Shown here piece after piece: positions 32,701 to 45,653 of a stretch of 64,000 nt of DNA. A program made the translations under genes and the position numbers. This DNA is from Austropuccinia psidii. Taxonomy: Eukaryota; Basidiomycota; Pucciniomycetes; Pucciniales; Sphaerophragmiaceae. The first letter of the stretch is position 1. Each line of letters begins with the position of its first letter. The notes beneath the pieces are model-generated. The model ran no database searches and was not told the DNA's origin. It saw nothing but the letters and a program-made list of their open reading frames with translations. The stretch is taken from contig JALGQZ010000009.1 of the NCBI GenBank assembly GCA_023105745.1, forward strand, positions 7,724,937 through 7,788,936, in the 5' to 3' direction.

Positions 32701-35700
32701 CTGAGCTCTTTGGATAAAATGGGATTCTGAAAATTTAAACAGTCATCATATTATGGTAACCTAAATAGGAATAAAAAAAGAAAATAAAGTTGAGGTTATC
32801 CATTTTATGCAGTATCTAAAGATGTGATTTGTTCTGGGAGGAAAGATTTCATAAAAAAAAACTTTTTGGAATTTTGCATTTTTGGCAGAAAGGAAAAAAT
32901 AAAAGTAGCGAAATTGGATTTTTGTCTCTACAACTTTGGGAATTTGAAAATTTAAATACAAACAATTGGCACATGCAAAATGAATTTCTCTTTCCATATC
33001 TGACAAAGTACCTTTATAAACACATATTTTTTCTCCTAAGCATTAAATATGAGGCTGCCACTGAGCAGTAACGATTTCATTCTTAAAGCTTGAGAAGTGT
33101 TGTCATTGAAATCTGTAATCAAGTTTCTCTTCCTTATGCTTGTTCTTTTTATGTCATGTTTTCATTGAGTTATGTCTTACATAGATTTTTTTCTTGATAT
33201 TTTGGCCATTTAATTTTATTCTCAGGGCCCATGTTGCACCAATTTTGGAGAAATGGCTTTCAACATTTTTCCAAAAAAAAGAAGGTATTTTGTTTGGCCT
33301 CCCAAAAATGCCAAATTGTGTATAAAATGGAAACAAAAAGGTATAAAGGGGCAAGGGGTCCAGGAGAAAACAGAAAAAGAATAATAAAGATTGACTTAGA
33401 AAGTGAAATGCAATTGTTAAGATTTAAATGAAAATTATCAAAAGTAACATTAAGAAAAATCAAATGAATTTAAAGTATGGAATATGCGTTATATTGCAAA
33501 AAAATGGTAGATATATAACCATATAAAAAGAAAAACAGATTAATTGGTAAATAATACAAGAACAATAAAAATTCAATGAAATTTTTCCAAGTAAAGAGTT
33601 TCAGGTTGTAAAACAGTAAATGAACATGTTTATTTAAGGGAACATCAAAAAAATTAAAACCATTTTATTATGCGTTTTATAAAGACAAAGATACCTTTTT
33701 ATGGAAGATGGTTATTTCTGATGAAATTACCACTAAAATAAGTCAAAAAAGGGGAAAAGGAAAATATGGAACAAGAAATTGACAAAAGAAGTCTGGAGTA
33801 TGAAACGTGGAAGGGAAGTATCAAGTGCAACGTTTGGCTCAAATGAAAATTTGATTGTGTGCCACATAAAGGCAATGAAGTCCTTAAGGATTATTATCAT
33901 GTCTACAAGGAATGAAAAATATTCAAGAAAAAAATGAGTTTAATGCTGAAAATCTTACGACATTGAATTCAGATTGTGATGTTTGAAACAAAAGTAAATA
34001 GAGAAATGAGGTGGTTGACATTTATGGAAGAAAAAAAAGATGAAAGAGAATTATTAAAAGAATAATGTATTTTTAAGGAAAAAGACAAAATAATCTCAAA
34101 ATTCATCATCAGAAGGGCCTGTGTTCTCTTGATACAATGGTAAGAAATGTACTACAAACATTTGTTGCTTTTTACTCAAAAAGTGTCCAATGTGTGTTTT
34201 GTGGGGAGGAACTAGTCATAAAGTAATACAAAAGATGGCCTTAAACTCAAAAAAGGTGAGAAATGAAGATATGGTTTCACTTTCATGTCATATTGCTGTG
34301 TTTCAAATGGGAATGTTTTGATGTGTAATTTAAAAGCTTATTTGGTGTTGTATTCAAAATTATCTCTTTGAAATATAAGAGGTGGGAAAAGATTGAATCA
34401 TAGATTGTATCAGTGATTGTAATTGGGACACGAATCTCTAATCTCCCAAAAAGTAGGCTTTTTGGCCAAATTTGTATAACAATTGCAAATAAATGAATTG
34501 AAAGATTTTCAAAGACTTCCAAAATGTCAATTATTATGGTTCTTCCTGAAATCAAATCAGGATTGAATATGGAAAATAGCATGTATTCAGTGACTTACAA
34601 TTTGAAAACATTAGTTTGGATAATAAGAGGAAGTTCAAATGAGATTTTATGGCTTTTTGGATTGGGGTTTGATTTATTTAGGAGTATAATGCTTGTGTGA
34701 GTCATGCCAAAAATGCATAATGATATGAGGAAATGGTTTGGATGCATAAAGATTGCATCCATTATAAACTTCAATTAAGGTGACAAATTTTATATTTAAA
34801 TCAATATGACTTAAAAAAATTGGAAAAATTAGGTCATGTGGGAGTGTGGTGAGATGGTTAATCAGGTATTTAAAACTTTAATACTGAAATTTGAAGTGTG
34901 ATATGAACTGTATGGAAACTTGAATCTAACTCCACTCCAACCTGGCATGAACCCATGAGGTGAAGCCAGTTTGGGGTCTTGTTGGCTTCATTGCTCCACT
35001 ACCTTGCAGGAATTTTTATTCTATCTTTGAGGAAAGCATAAGTAATGTTTCTGGAATGTTTTGGTCATATATGACCAAATATTGTATTGCTTTCAATCAC
35101 ATCATCAACATAGGCCAAAAACTTCCCCAAGCCATTTTGATGCAGGTTGATATAGAATATAAAAGCTATTAGGTATGAATCATATTTAGCTATGTGAAAT
35201 TTTCATCCAAAACCTTTGGTCATTCAATACATGCAGCTTCAACTTCGAGGGAAACCCCCAAGACATTACATTTAAATAATGAATCACAGCATCCTATAAA
35301 ATATTTGTCATTGTAAGGATGTTTAAAAATGTAGTTTGCAATTGTCAGCAAAAGAAGAGAAAACAAGTATGAAGTAAAATGGATATATCTAACCTAACAC
35401 ATACCAAACCAAATAAATGACATGGAAAATGCTGCATTTAAGATGGTACCACTAATGAATCCGGAAATCAATGAATATGATTTATGAAAAGAAAAACGTT
35501 TTAACATATAGCTTGGCTAATTGTCATTCTTTATATTAAAAATAACCCAATCATTATGCAACTAAAGACTTTTTAACAAGGAACCCCTTTTTTGCTTTAT
35601 AGAAAAAAATTAGTTTCAAGTAATTTTTGGCATAATTAATACAAGGACAATGTGAATCTGAAGATTCACCTTTTGAAAAAATTTCCCACATATACATGTC

Positions 35701-35800
35701 TTGCATTTATCAAAAAGTACACTTTAGTTTTGCATACTTCAATTCATTAGACATGTGGTAACAAACCTGCAAAAAGACCCCTCTGAACTGGTTTTTAGGA
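32701..35800. other. AT-rich region, no gene seen
   Basis: Short ORFs only. The longest, a 99-codon minus-strand frame near 34283-34582, has no recognisable motif and I do not call it. Confidence 0.4.
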
Positions 35801-36430
35801 AAATTCAAGCCACCACCAATATATGGCCATTTTGACCATATTCTCATTCTTATGCCATTTTAACCTTTATGGCAGGAAATGGCCTTTTTCCATTCATGGC
35901 CCACAGGCCATATCATGCACCATTGGCCTCCTTGGCCAATTCTCAATCTCACCACCACCCAGGCCCATAACTTATTTCTGGACCTGGGGGGGCATTTACC
36001 CTTCCAGGGGCTTCTGGCCCATCTAAATTTATCCAGGGGCTTTGGCCCACCCCCTTTAATGAGTGGGTTTGGGCCTAAGTGGCCCAAATATTCCATTTAG
36101 GCCCCCTACAGCTTCTATGGTATGTGGGACCAATTAGGCCCCTTTTGGCCCAATTACGATGAGGCCAAGGGGGCGGAACAGCAGCCCCCAATGCCAGGTG
36201 GATCCACTTGAGCATATTTTGGCCAAGAATCCAAGAGACTGAAAATGGCCAAAAAAAACCCAAAACCTTGAATTGGCCCAAGGACCCAAGGCACCCAAAT
36301 TGGACCAAGGACCCAGGATTCCAACCATGGCGTCTGGCAAACACCAGAGGACCCCATCCACTTCCAATAAGGGGGCTTCCCCTCAATATTGGGGAAACCC
36401 TGGCCCAACTCAATGGACCCAAGGATGCAG
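35800..36430. repeat. GGCC-rich compositional patch
   Basis: About twenty GGCC words, often as TTGGCC, GGCCCA or GGACCCA, and clearly higher GC than both sides. It yields overlapping ORFs on both strands that I regard as compositional. Similar TGGCC words occur near 9300-9360 in E. It could be the remains of the 3' end of an unseen element; its origin is unknown. Confidence 0.45.
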
Positions 36431-36529
36431 GAACCAGGAGTGGTGCATATATGCTATTATATACAATTATGCATCATTTTTCCTCAGAAATTTAATCCTG
36501 ATGTTTTCAAGATTTTATTATGCCATTTT

Positions 36530-37360
36530 TCAGCAAGTCCCCCAAGCCAATCACCCATTTAAAAGGAAGGCTTCACCCCGCCAGTCTTACACTCCATTGC
36601 AGTTACCAGAAGACCATTCAAGGACACCAGATCACTGGCTTTCCAGGTGTTGGTATTTCACTTCAGGATTCTACAAGGTATTATTTCAAGGGGTTGTTGA
36701 ACATTAAGAAAGTTTTCAAGGAATCAAGCATTCCTTGTACAATTAAAGTATTTCATACAGGCTGTATTCAGGAAACCTGTATGGTATTGACCCTTTTGGT
36801 TCAATTCATATTCCACTGTGGGGATTCAAGGCACAAAGTTCAAATTTCAAGATTGGCAAATCTGTATTGACACAATTCAGTCGGTAAAGCTGGGTGACTC
36901 CCCTTCCAGGATCAGTATTTCAGCTTTTCACATATACTGGCCACCATTTCACCCCTGGAGACGTTTTTCCCAGATTATTAATATATTGGATTTATTTTTA
37001 TTATTATTTTCTTTTTCATTATTCAAGTAAATACTGATAATCTTAAGTGAGCCATTTCCACCTTTTTTTTGCCTGTCAGTGGATATTGGGGTCATATCCT
37101 TTACTCATTCCATTTTTCTTTTTGGAAGTTTTAAACAGTGAATTGAGGATTCATTTGGTTGGCTCTTTTGCCTTTGGCTTTCTCTTATTATCTTAGGCCT
37201 TTGGCTTGCCTCTTATCTTTGGCATATCTTGTACTTCTCTCTTTTTATCTCAAAGAAATATATTCTTCTTTTATTTCTTTATTCTTTTGGAGCCCTCCAA
37301 GTGAGTTCTTGATTCCTGAGTGCAAGTCCACTCTTGTTTTTCGCAAGAGCCCCTGTGACA
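36530..37360 (+). repeat. 5' LTR of element C (left end approximate)
   Basis: Diverged relative of the E LTR. It shares the terminal AAGAGCCCCTGTGACA, CATATACTGG at 36931-36940 (E has CATATACCAG), the CTGG/CCCAG hairpin (36955-36973) and the following AT tract. The right end is firm at 37360; the left end could not be resolved and the start given is an estimate from the E length. Confidence 0.7.
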
Positions 37361-37361
37361 T

Positions 37362-37375
37362 TATATTAATTAACT
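37362..37375 (+). promoter_or_regulatory. Self-priming-type primer-binding site of C
   Basis: TATATTAATTAACT starts 2 nt after the LTR, as in E. Its complement AGTTAATTAATATA matches LTR positions 36972-36985 at 12 of 14 bases. The T-to-A change relative to E is matched by an A-to-T change in the LTR partner. Confidence 0.62.
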
Positions 37376-38071
37376 CATAATTCCTTTTCATTATTTTCAT
37401 TCCTTCTTTATAATTTCATTCACTCATTTAATCCAAATTCTGACTCTTTAATGCTTATGAATTTTATGAATTATACCCACCTCTGAATTTTCATTCATTC
37501 ATTCTTCATTCTTGAAAATCGAAAGCGGACCCTTTATTTAGCTATTTTTGTTTTCTCTTTTAAATCTTTATTCCAATCATCAATTCATTTCACTTCCTAA
37601 TTCAGCTTTAATTTTATATTTAATTGATTTTCAAATTGGTCGTCTAGATTATTCAGACATGTTCTTCATATCGGTATTCACTTTGGTTAGTTCTTCAAGA
37701 ATTTTGATTTAAGGAAAAATTCACTTGATTTTAATTTGATTAACTAATTTGACATAAACTTGACATTGATTTACCTGAAGATTATTGATTTTGCTCATTT
37801 TTTCACATCAATATTCTTTGATGTAAATTGATTTTTTCACAAGAAATTGTTGATTGACTGATATCTGAAAGATTTTAACATGATTGACTTTAAGACTTCA
37901 CTTGATATTTAAATGATCAACATACCTGAAGATTTCATTTGATTCATTAATTTTTGTCCTCAAGATATTGATTTGGATTTTGACTTCAAAAATTTCTTTT
38001 TAATCGCCTCAATTTTTGCATCTTCAAATTTTGAATTTTATTCACTTTAGTTTCATTTTTATCCTGAAATC

Positions 38072-39232
38072 ATGTCTATCTAACACTCACCTCCAGAACA
38101 ACAGACACTATTTCAGGCCTGAGCTCAAGCTGTTCTCATTCCAACTCCAAGAGCTTCTCTTGATGGAACCCCAGAAGTTCCTCAACTGAGGGCCCATTTA
38201 GACAGAGGACCAAATGTGGAAGGAAGGAAGAGGGCCAAGAAGATCAAGTTCTTTCTCAGGAGTAGTTGATGGTTTTCCAGGACTTTAAAGTACAACTTTA
38301 AAAGGTCATGGTGAAAATGGTGAAGAGGAGGAGGAGAATTCTGTGGAAGAGGAAGAGTCTGATGGTAATGAAAGCAGTCCTGCTCCTGTGGGGGCATCCC
38401 AAAGGTACTACAGGGCCAATTCGAGCCCAGTCTAATCAGCCTGTCTCTCATCAGTCTGAACCATCTTTATTAGTCATTATTCAGAAAATGACTCAGATTA
38501 TGAATAATCTTCCAAAAGCTTCATATTTTGAAGCATCAAGAACACCATCCATCAAGACACCATCTATGAAGGCACCAGACTGCTTTTACGGTACTCAGCC
38601 CTTCAAAGTCAGAAGATTTATCCAGTTCCAACAGATCACATTTCATAATGATACAGCAAATTTCTCTCAAGACATAAAGAAACTCCTTTATGCAACTTCA
38701 TTGCTTATTGTAAGGGCAGCAAAAGGGATTGAGCCTGATCTTTCCAATTGCACTCATCACAATACAACTACTTTCTCAATTCTAGGACATTATTTGATCC
38801 TCAACTTGTGACCCTGTTTGGAGACCCAAATGAAGTTGGAAAATCTGAAGCAAAGTTGGATTCCCTAAGAATGAAGGAAGGTGGACATGTTCTGTTATAA
38901 ATTTCTGATTTCAAAAGTTTGGTTTCAAGAATTGAAGATTGGGGTGAAAGAGCCCTCATCCATCATTTCAGGAAGGGATTGCCATCCAGAATTCTTAATA
39001 AATTGGCTGCCCATCCTTCAATAATTGACTTTCTTCAATACTCAATGGATATGACCCTGGAGCTTGATACCAGGTATCAAGGGAGGCAAAAGGAGAAGAG
39101 TCATCATCAAGAGAAGAAGCTTGAAGTCTCAAAGTCAAATTCTTCAACCTCAAATCAAACAAAGAAGAACTTTCAGAAGAGGGACAAGGCCCATTCTTCT
39201 TTTCTGAATAAGGACTTAAAGCTTATGGGTTC
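38072..39232 (+). pseudogene. gag: Gag of element C, 5' part
   Basis: Aligns with E gag from M-x-x-x-HSPP through FLNKDLKLMGS. Broken by a stop four codons in, further stops and frame changes (for example near 38290, 38810 and 38898). The core segments FHNDTANFSQD and DWGERALIHHFRKGLPSRIL remain readable. Cut at 39232 by element B and resumed at 59996. Confidence 0.85.
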
Positions 39233-39233
39233 G

Positions 39234-41182
39234 GGTGAGCCCTTGAGAAATAACCACATATCCAAAAGGTCACAAGAAAACTTCACAATAACTATTCTTT
39301 CAAATCATAATCTTAAAATATGTAAAAATACCATAAAAAGGCATGAATTTTGAATTAAGTTAGAATCTGATGGGCAAACATGTGAAATAAGTTACACCAA
39401 TAAATTTCTATCATAAAACAAACAAATGGAATTTTTATGGCATATCTGCAAAGTCAATACTTAATGAGTAATAAGTAAAAATGCCATAAAAACACATATA
39501 TTCTTATTCATGTCAGAAACCAATAAAACGAAATGTGAAATGAATTGCACCAGCTAATTCCTCATGAAGAGTTTCACATAAAACAATTTTATTCCATTTC
39601 TCAAAAGTTAATACTTAAGGAATTAAGCTGAATATATGCACTTTTATGATCAGTGCATACATTCATGGTTTTCAGCTAATATCTCCAGAAATATAGATGA
39701 TAGAGAGTTAAGCAAAATATAAAGTTTACATGTGATGACTTTAATAATATGGATATGAACTTTATTTTACAAGTACAAACAAGGTTATAACTTTTAAGGT
39801 TTTATTGAACAAATTTTAAAATATGTTGACCACTTTGTTGTGAAAGTGGTGCAAAATTAAACTAAAGTAGATATTCATGTTCTGCTTGCTTATACTTGAA
39901 GACTGATGTATTTTGTATCATAATCTTCAAGGTACAACCCCCTGAAATCATGGTTTGAAGTTTAAAATAGTAAATTTTCACAGCAAAGATTAGCTACAAG
40001 AAAAATTATCAAAAATAGAGTTTCCATGATGTGATGAAATGCTCTTGGGCGCTTGATAAAAACATGCCAAGCTATAATAATATACTCTCTGAATGGCTGT
40101 AGAGTGTATGACTCAAAGGATATTAATGATCAAAGTTTAAGCTTAAAATTGATCACTTATGATCACTCACTGTAATATTACCTTGGGTTTAACAGTCATA
40201 TGAGTGATACAACTGGTGAATACTATTAGATTATAAGTATTAATAGTAGAATACACAAATATTAGGCTTCTTCCAATCCTATGAGGTCATCAAACTTAGA
40301 GTTATAGTGACAACTTTAAATAATGGCGTAATAATGAGATAATATGGTTTGATTATGATGTAATCATTACTAAACCTTAAGCTACTGACAAATTCCAGTT
40401 GATACCATCAGTAAACATCTACTAGAAGCCTTTTGGACTGTAGAAGGGAGGTATTTACTATAAATAGAGCTCTTTTTACTCTATATCCCCCTCAGATGCA
40501 TCAAAAACAATAAAACACTAAATAAAAAGGTAACACCTTTATTACTTATATATAAATATTTTATATTATCAAATAACAAAGGTAATCCTTATCATAATAA
40601 TCAATCTTGAAGTGATTAATTCAATTGTTTGAGTTTTTTTTATGTTTCTCTATAATCCTATTTTCCATGTAAAATTAAGAATATTTGCAATTTCTCTTAT
40701 TTTATTTTTGTGAATACAAATGACAAAAGTTGTATTTACCTTTCTTGGCATAAATGCTTTGAAAATTATTATGTTAAATTTTAAAAGTAGGTTATTTTCT
40801 CTTTTATAATAATTTATCTCTATTATCAATTTGAATAATTCATATATTAATATAAATAGTATTTATATTAATATATAACATTTACATTGGTGATATTGTT
40901 GCTATGAACTTTTTAACTATTAAAAGACAATTCTTCACACCTTCATTATGTGTTGGTAACAATAATAAAGGGCTTTAAATATATTGATATATTTATTTTT
41001 TTCATTTTATTATCTTTTTACAATATAAATTATATTATTATATTTCTTGCTTTATTAATATAATAATTTTACGCCATAATTAGAATAATTCTCTTTTATT
41101 TATTAAATTATTAAGGACATCTATAGTACAATAAGTGAAATATTTGTAATGTTTACTTATTGTTTCATAGTAAAATCATAAA
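39234..41182 (+). repeat. 5' LTR of element B
   Basis: About 1949 bp, starting GGTGAGCCCTTGAG (first base changed from the TGTGAGC of the 3' copy). It ends just before the GGGGCCTGGCTGTG primer-binding motif. Alignable with 58028-59995 throughout but with many differences and small indels. Confidence 0.85.
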
Positions 41183-41184
41183 TT

Positions 41185-41200
41185 CAGGGGCCTGGCTGTG
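41185..41200 (+). promoter_or_regulatory. Primer-binding-site-like motif of B
   Basis: CAGGGGCCTGGCTGTG, equivalent to TGGGGGCCTGGCCGTG in A, D and F, directly after the 5' LTR. Confidence 0.55.
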
Positions 41201-42086
41201 ATATTTACTTAAAGACCTTCAACAAAGATTCAAATTGGGTTTATCCAATAATGAATTATATTTATAATTACAAGGTTATATAGTAATTTTATATTTATTG
41301 ATCTCAGAAGCTATTGTCAAATTTCAAAGGCATTGTAATTTCTTATACATGGTTTTTCATATCCTTAGACTTGCAAGAATTTGAAAGATATTTATAGATG
41401 AAAAATAAATTCATATTATAAATTAGTTTCAAAAATCATCTTAATTCCTTTTTATTCTTTGAAAATGAAAGTTAAAGAATAAAAACCAATAAAAAAGTTA
41501 TTTCTATTCTTTTTGATCCTTTCTTTTATTAATTTTATTAATTAAAAGATATAAAAGAAATTTTTATGTGGAAATTGCCATATCATATCAAAAATAACAC
41601 TTTTGGAAAAAACACTTATATTTATTGCTCTGTTGGGTGTTTGCAGACAACCCAGAAGAGGATAATCAAACCACTGTTGAAATATTGGTGGAAGAAACTT
41701 TTTCAAGTTCTCCAAAATCAATTTTGGATAAGAATAAAGCTGAGAAATTAATCTTTCTAGGACCCAGTATTCAGGAATATGAAGGTGAGTCCCTCTTTTT
41801 AATTTCCATAACAGAGTTTTTGTGTTCAGATATCTTTTTATTTTCTCAAATTTTCATTATTACTACTAGAAGAGGGACTCGATACTCCAAGAAATAAAAT
41901 GGGGGTGGACTCAGAAGTAGAGCTTATCCCTAAAAAGGGAAAATAAAGGGAAAAATCCCTAGTGGAACAGAATACACACAAGGAAGTGCCATATCCAAAA
42001 GGCAAGTCCCAGATATGCCCATAATTCCTGAACCACAGTTGAAACTAAGTATGAGTGTCTCCAACAGGGACAAATCACATTCACAG

Positions 42087-42571
42087 GGCTCAAAACAACA
42101 TTTATATGAGCCAGTCCAAGAAGTATCACACAGTGTACAAGGAAAACGCTTTGGAAAGTTTACCACAAATCCGCCAAGGATTGATGGGATCCTGTCATAT
42201 CCTTAAACAATTCCTCAAAGAGGAGGAAATAGTGAGATACTACAATGGATTGATTCCACTATTATCAGAGCCTCAAATCAAGAAGATAAAGGAATACCAT
42301 GCCAAAAAGAGGGAGGCAAGCAAGGAAGAAGCCCCAGTAGCTTCTACCAGCAATCCTCAAGCCAACCAACTATCCCAATAAGGGAAGAATAACAAGAAAA
42401 ATAATTGGAGGAAACCATATTCCCCAAGCTACAGGATCCCAAAAATCCAAAAAGATGCCATGGATAATGTCGTCAACATGGGCAGAATCTTGATGAAGTT
42501 CAAGGACAAAGAGGAACAAAGAATGAGACAACCTCATTTCCCAAAGAATTACCTTTGTCTCCGGATGTTGT
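42087..42571 (+). pseudogene. Overprinted accessory ORF in B gag
   Basis: Same frame relation as 48401-48951 of A. It is open for about 160 codons with a single TAA (42379-42381), while the gag frame has about four to five stops in the same stretch. It keeps IYMSQSKK, EAPVASTS, NWRKPY, YRIPK and the D-N-V-V-N-M-G-R-x-L-M-K-F segment. The acceptor at 42086 is one base out of phase with the donor at 41784, presumably an indel in this old copy. Confidence 0.6.
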
Positions 42572-45500
42572 AAATACTTTAACTGAAATTAGAAATGGTA
42601 CTTTACCCCTTGAAGACATTAAAAATAGTCTATTATCCTTACAAGAAAGAAAAAAAAACTAATCATCTTTAACAAAAATTGTTGTACAAAATAAAAAAGA
42701 AATTGATAACATTAAATTTATGGTTGAAAATAATGAACCAAAAATTTTAATTGAAAATACTGAAATATCAATACAAGAACAACAAGAATTGTATAGATAC
42801 ATAAAAAATATTAAAGAAAAAACCTTAAAAATCAATAATTACATGAGAATTGACAATTTAACAGAAAAATTAAGCAAATCAAGTATTTCTGTTGGAATAT
42901 TTGAAGAAAAGAATTCATCTATGAAAAATTACTTCTAGACCATGTATAAAAGAATGATCAAGAAATAATTAATCTTAAGGATGACACTAAAAGTGAAATA
43001 AGAGTTGTTACTGAAAGAATGGATAAAATAAATTAGGCTAACTTAAATATGCCAAAGTTATCAACCCCATTTTCTCACATAATAAGTCCTTTTAAACCAA
43101 AAGAGGAAATAACAAATCCATTCATAACAGAATTGAGTCATCAAGGAAATAACTAAGTGTTAATGAAGGAAGTACCTCAATTAAAAGAATGGCCAACATT
43201 TGCAGGTGAAGGTGAATATCACCATATGTCATTCATTATGACAATTGATATTTTACAAGAATATTAAGCCATACAAGATAACTTAATGACTTCAAGATTA
43301 CATTCATTATTTGAAGAATCTGCAAAAATATGGTCTTATGGAATAAGAAAAAGCAATGGTAAAAATATCTGGTCTTGGTGGAAAAATGAAATAATCAATA
43401 ACGGGGGAAAATAATTCCTGGAGTTACAACAGAGAAGATGAATTTTTAAAATCTTTATTTGACCAAGATACAGATAAACCTTTGATTTGGTTCTTGAAAC
43501 AAGTTGAAAGATTAAATGCACTGTACCCAGAAATGTCACAAAAAATGGTGCACATGAAGATACTTAAGAAATGTGGAGGGGAATCAGAACTTGCCCTGAG
43601 AGGAGCATCTCAATGCACTAGAAGATATAGTGACAAGAGCTAAGATTGGTACAATGTGCAAAAAAGTTGACATCAAAAATTTGAATAAACCATTTATCAA
43701 GAACAACAAAGCAAGGGAATCCTTCAAGCCAAATACACCCAACAGTAATGAGAAAAGAAAATGCCCTAAATGTGGAGGTATTGGACATTTAGCCAATAAT
43801 TGCCTTAAAAAGCAAAAGAACAATGAAATTGTGGAAACAGAAGACCACACTCACAAAGAGGAAGAATCTGATTCTGAAAAGACACTGAAGAGTCAGAAAC
43901 TTTTTAAAGTGATGAAACAAGTATAATCAATTAAAAAATGAATAATATTGATTTAATATATGTAGTATTAGATGTCAACTCAAGCTTACCACAAGTTGGA
44001 ACATCTGATACAAGCCTGAAAAACATAAAAGATGTCAAAATGTATAAAACCAAACCAGAAAAAGGAATGGCATATAGAGCTGGAAAGTCAAGTGTAATAA
44101 TTGTCATGGTAGAAAACCAAGAGGAAAAAGTGAACTTGGATACAGGAGCATACAGTACATGTGTTGATAAAGGTTATTTGAAATCAATTTTACATTATTG
44201 GGAATAAAAACGTATACCACTCCAAGCAGTTAAATTCAGTAGTTCAAGTGAAAGCATGGAGGCCCTTGGAATAATTGCCTCAACATCAATTTTTTCTCAC
44301 CTTGCACAATGTATAAGAGTGAACGTGGAGTTTGTAGTAATGGAAAACTGTACTAGTAACTAACTTACACTTGGAAATGACAACTTGTCAATTTATGGCA
44401 TAGATATCTCAAATCAAAAAAACAGAGATTTTTGCATAGGAGACAATAAGAGGCAAAAATTTGGGTTTTTAAATAACAAAAAACAAATTAAAGTCATAAA
44501 AAATGAAGATAAAAGCCCAGAAAAGGATTTTTTCATAAAGGAAAAACTTAAAGAGGCAGAATTAACTCAATAATTGACCAAAAAAATGAAAGAAAGATTA
44601 ACTTACTGCTTATTCAAATATAAAAATGCCTTTGCAACTGACAAAGAATCATTAGGTGCCATTATTGTACATAGAGTAGAAATTATCCTTAAGGTTGAGA
44701 AACCTTATACAACCCTTTTAAGACAACCAGCTTACCCAGCTAGCCCAAGAGCTAGAGAAGCCTTAAAGGTACACATTCACGAATTAATGGACCTTGGGGT
44801 ATCAAGGAAAGTAGGAAATAATGAACAGGTAGAGGTCACTATACCTTTATTATTACTTGGCATAATGGAAAATCAAGTATGGTATGGGACTTTAGAGCTC
44901 TGAATACCTACACTATCCCTGCCAGATATCCAATACCCAGAATCCATGAGACATGGACAAAAGTTTCTCAGGCTAAGCTCATTACAGCCATGTATTCTCT
45001 AAATGTATCTAATTAAAATTTCTTGACAGATAATGCTAAGAAACTACTGATGATAATAGTCCACTGTGGGATATATGAATATTGAAGGATGCCATTTATT
45101 ATAAAAAATGCAACTTCCCAATATCAAAGGATGATGAATTCCATATTTCCTGAAGAGTTATAAGAAGGATGGTTAAATATCTATATAAATGATATCATAG
45201 CCTTCTCAGAAACTTGAGAAAGTCACTTAAAAAGACTAGAAATGGTACTACAGAAGATAGTGCAGGTAAATATAAACATTTACCTGAAAAAGTGTCATTT
45301 TGCATATAGTGAGCTGAAAGAACTGGGACATGTTGTATCTGGACTAAGTTAAAGAATAGATAAAAACAAAGTAGGGGCAATACTACTGAAAACAATGCCC
45401 AAACCAAAAAAGAAATCCAATCATTTCTAGGATTTTCTGGTTACTACAGACAGCATATGAATACTTTTCAAAAATTGCCAAATTGTTGTACAAACTCTAT

Positions 45501-45648
45501 GACCAATAGAAAGTTTATGAAATTACTGAAGAAAGAGTCAAAGCCTCTGAGGAATTGAAAAATGCCCTCATGAATGCCCCATTTATTGTAATGCAAGATT
45601 GGAAACTACTTTTAAAACTATGCATTGATGCTTGTGGAGAAGGATTAG

Positions 45649-45653
45649 GTGCT
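45649..45653. repeat. Target site duplication of A, left
   Basis: GTGCT, repeated exactly at 55942-55946. Confidence 0.96.

Larger units (their letters stand above)
41647..45653 (+). pseudogene. gag-pol: Gag-pol of element B, 5' part (to RNase H)
   Basis: 41647-41784 is a leader exon-like open segment (acceptor TTTGCAG, donor AAG|GTGAGT). Gag follows with many stops, then the matrix-like ELKEWPTFAGEGEYHHM region, a CCHC knuckle (CPKCGGIGHLANNC near 43762-43803), protease VNLDTGAYSTC, and RT with the catalytic YIDD changed to YIND (near 45181). RNase H stops at [11 protein letters not shown], where A is inserted, and continues at 55947 with SLHQTQII. Numerous stops and indels; not functional. 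Confidence 0.88.

Noticed and set aside
34283..34582. 99-codon minus-strand ORF
   Set aside because: No start context, motif or homologous copy in the window; within chance length for AT-rich DNA.
36208..36707. ORFs of 95 to 144 codons in the GGCC-rich patch and C LTR
   Set aside because: Overlapping frames on both strands with skewed Pro/Trp/Gly composition indicate a base-composition effect.
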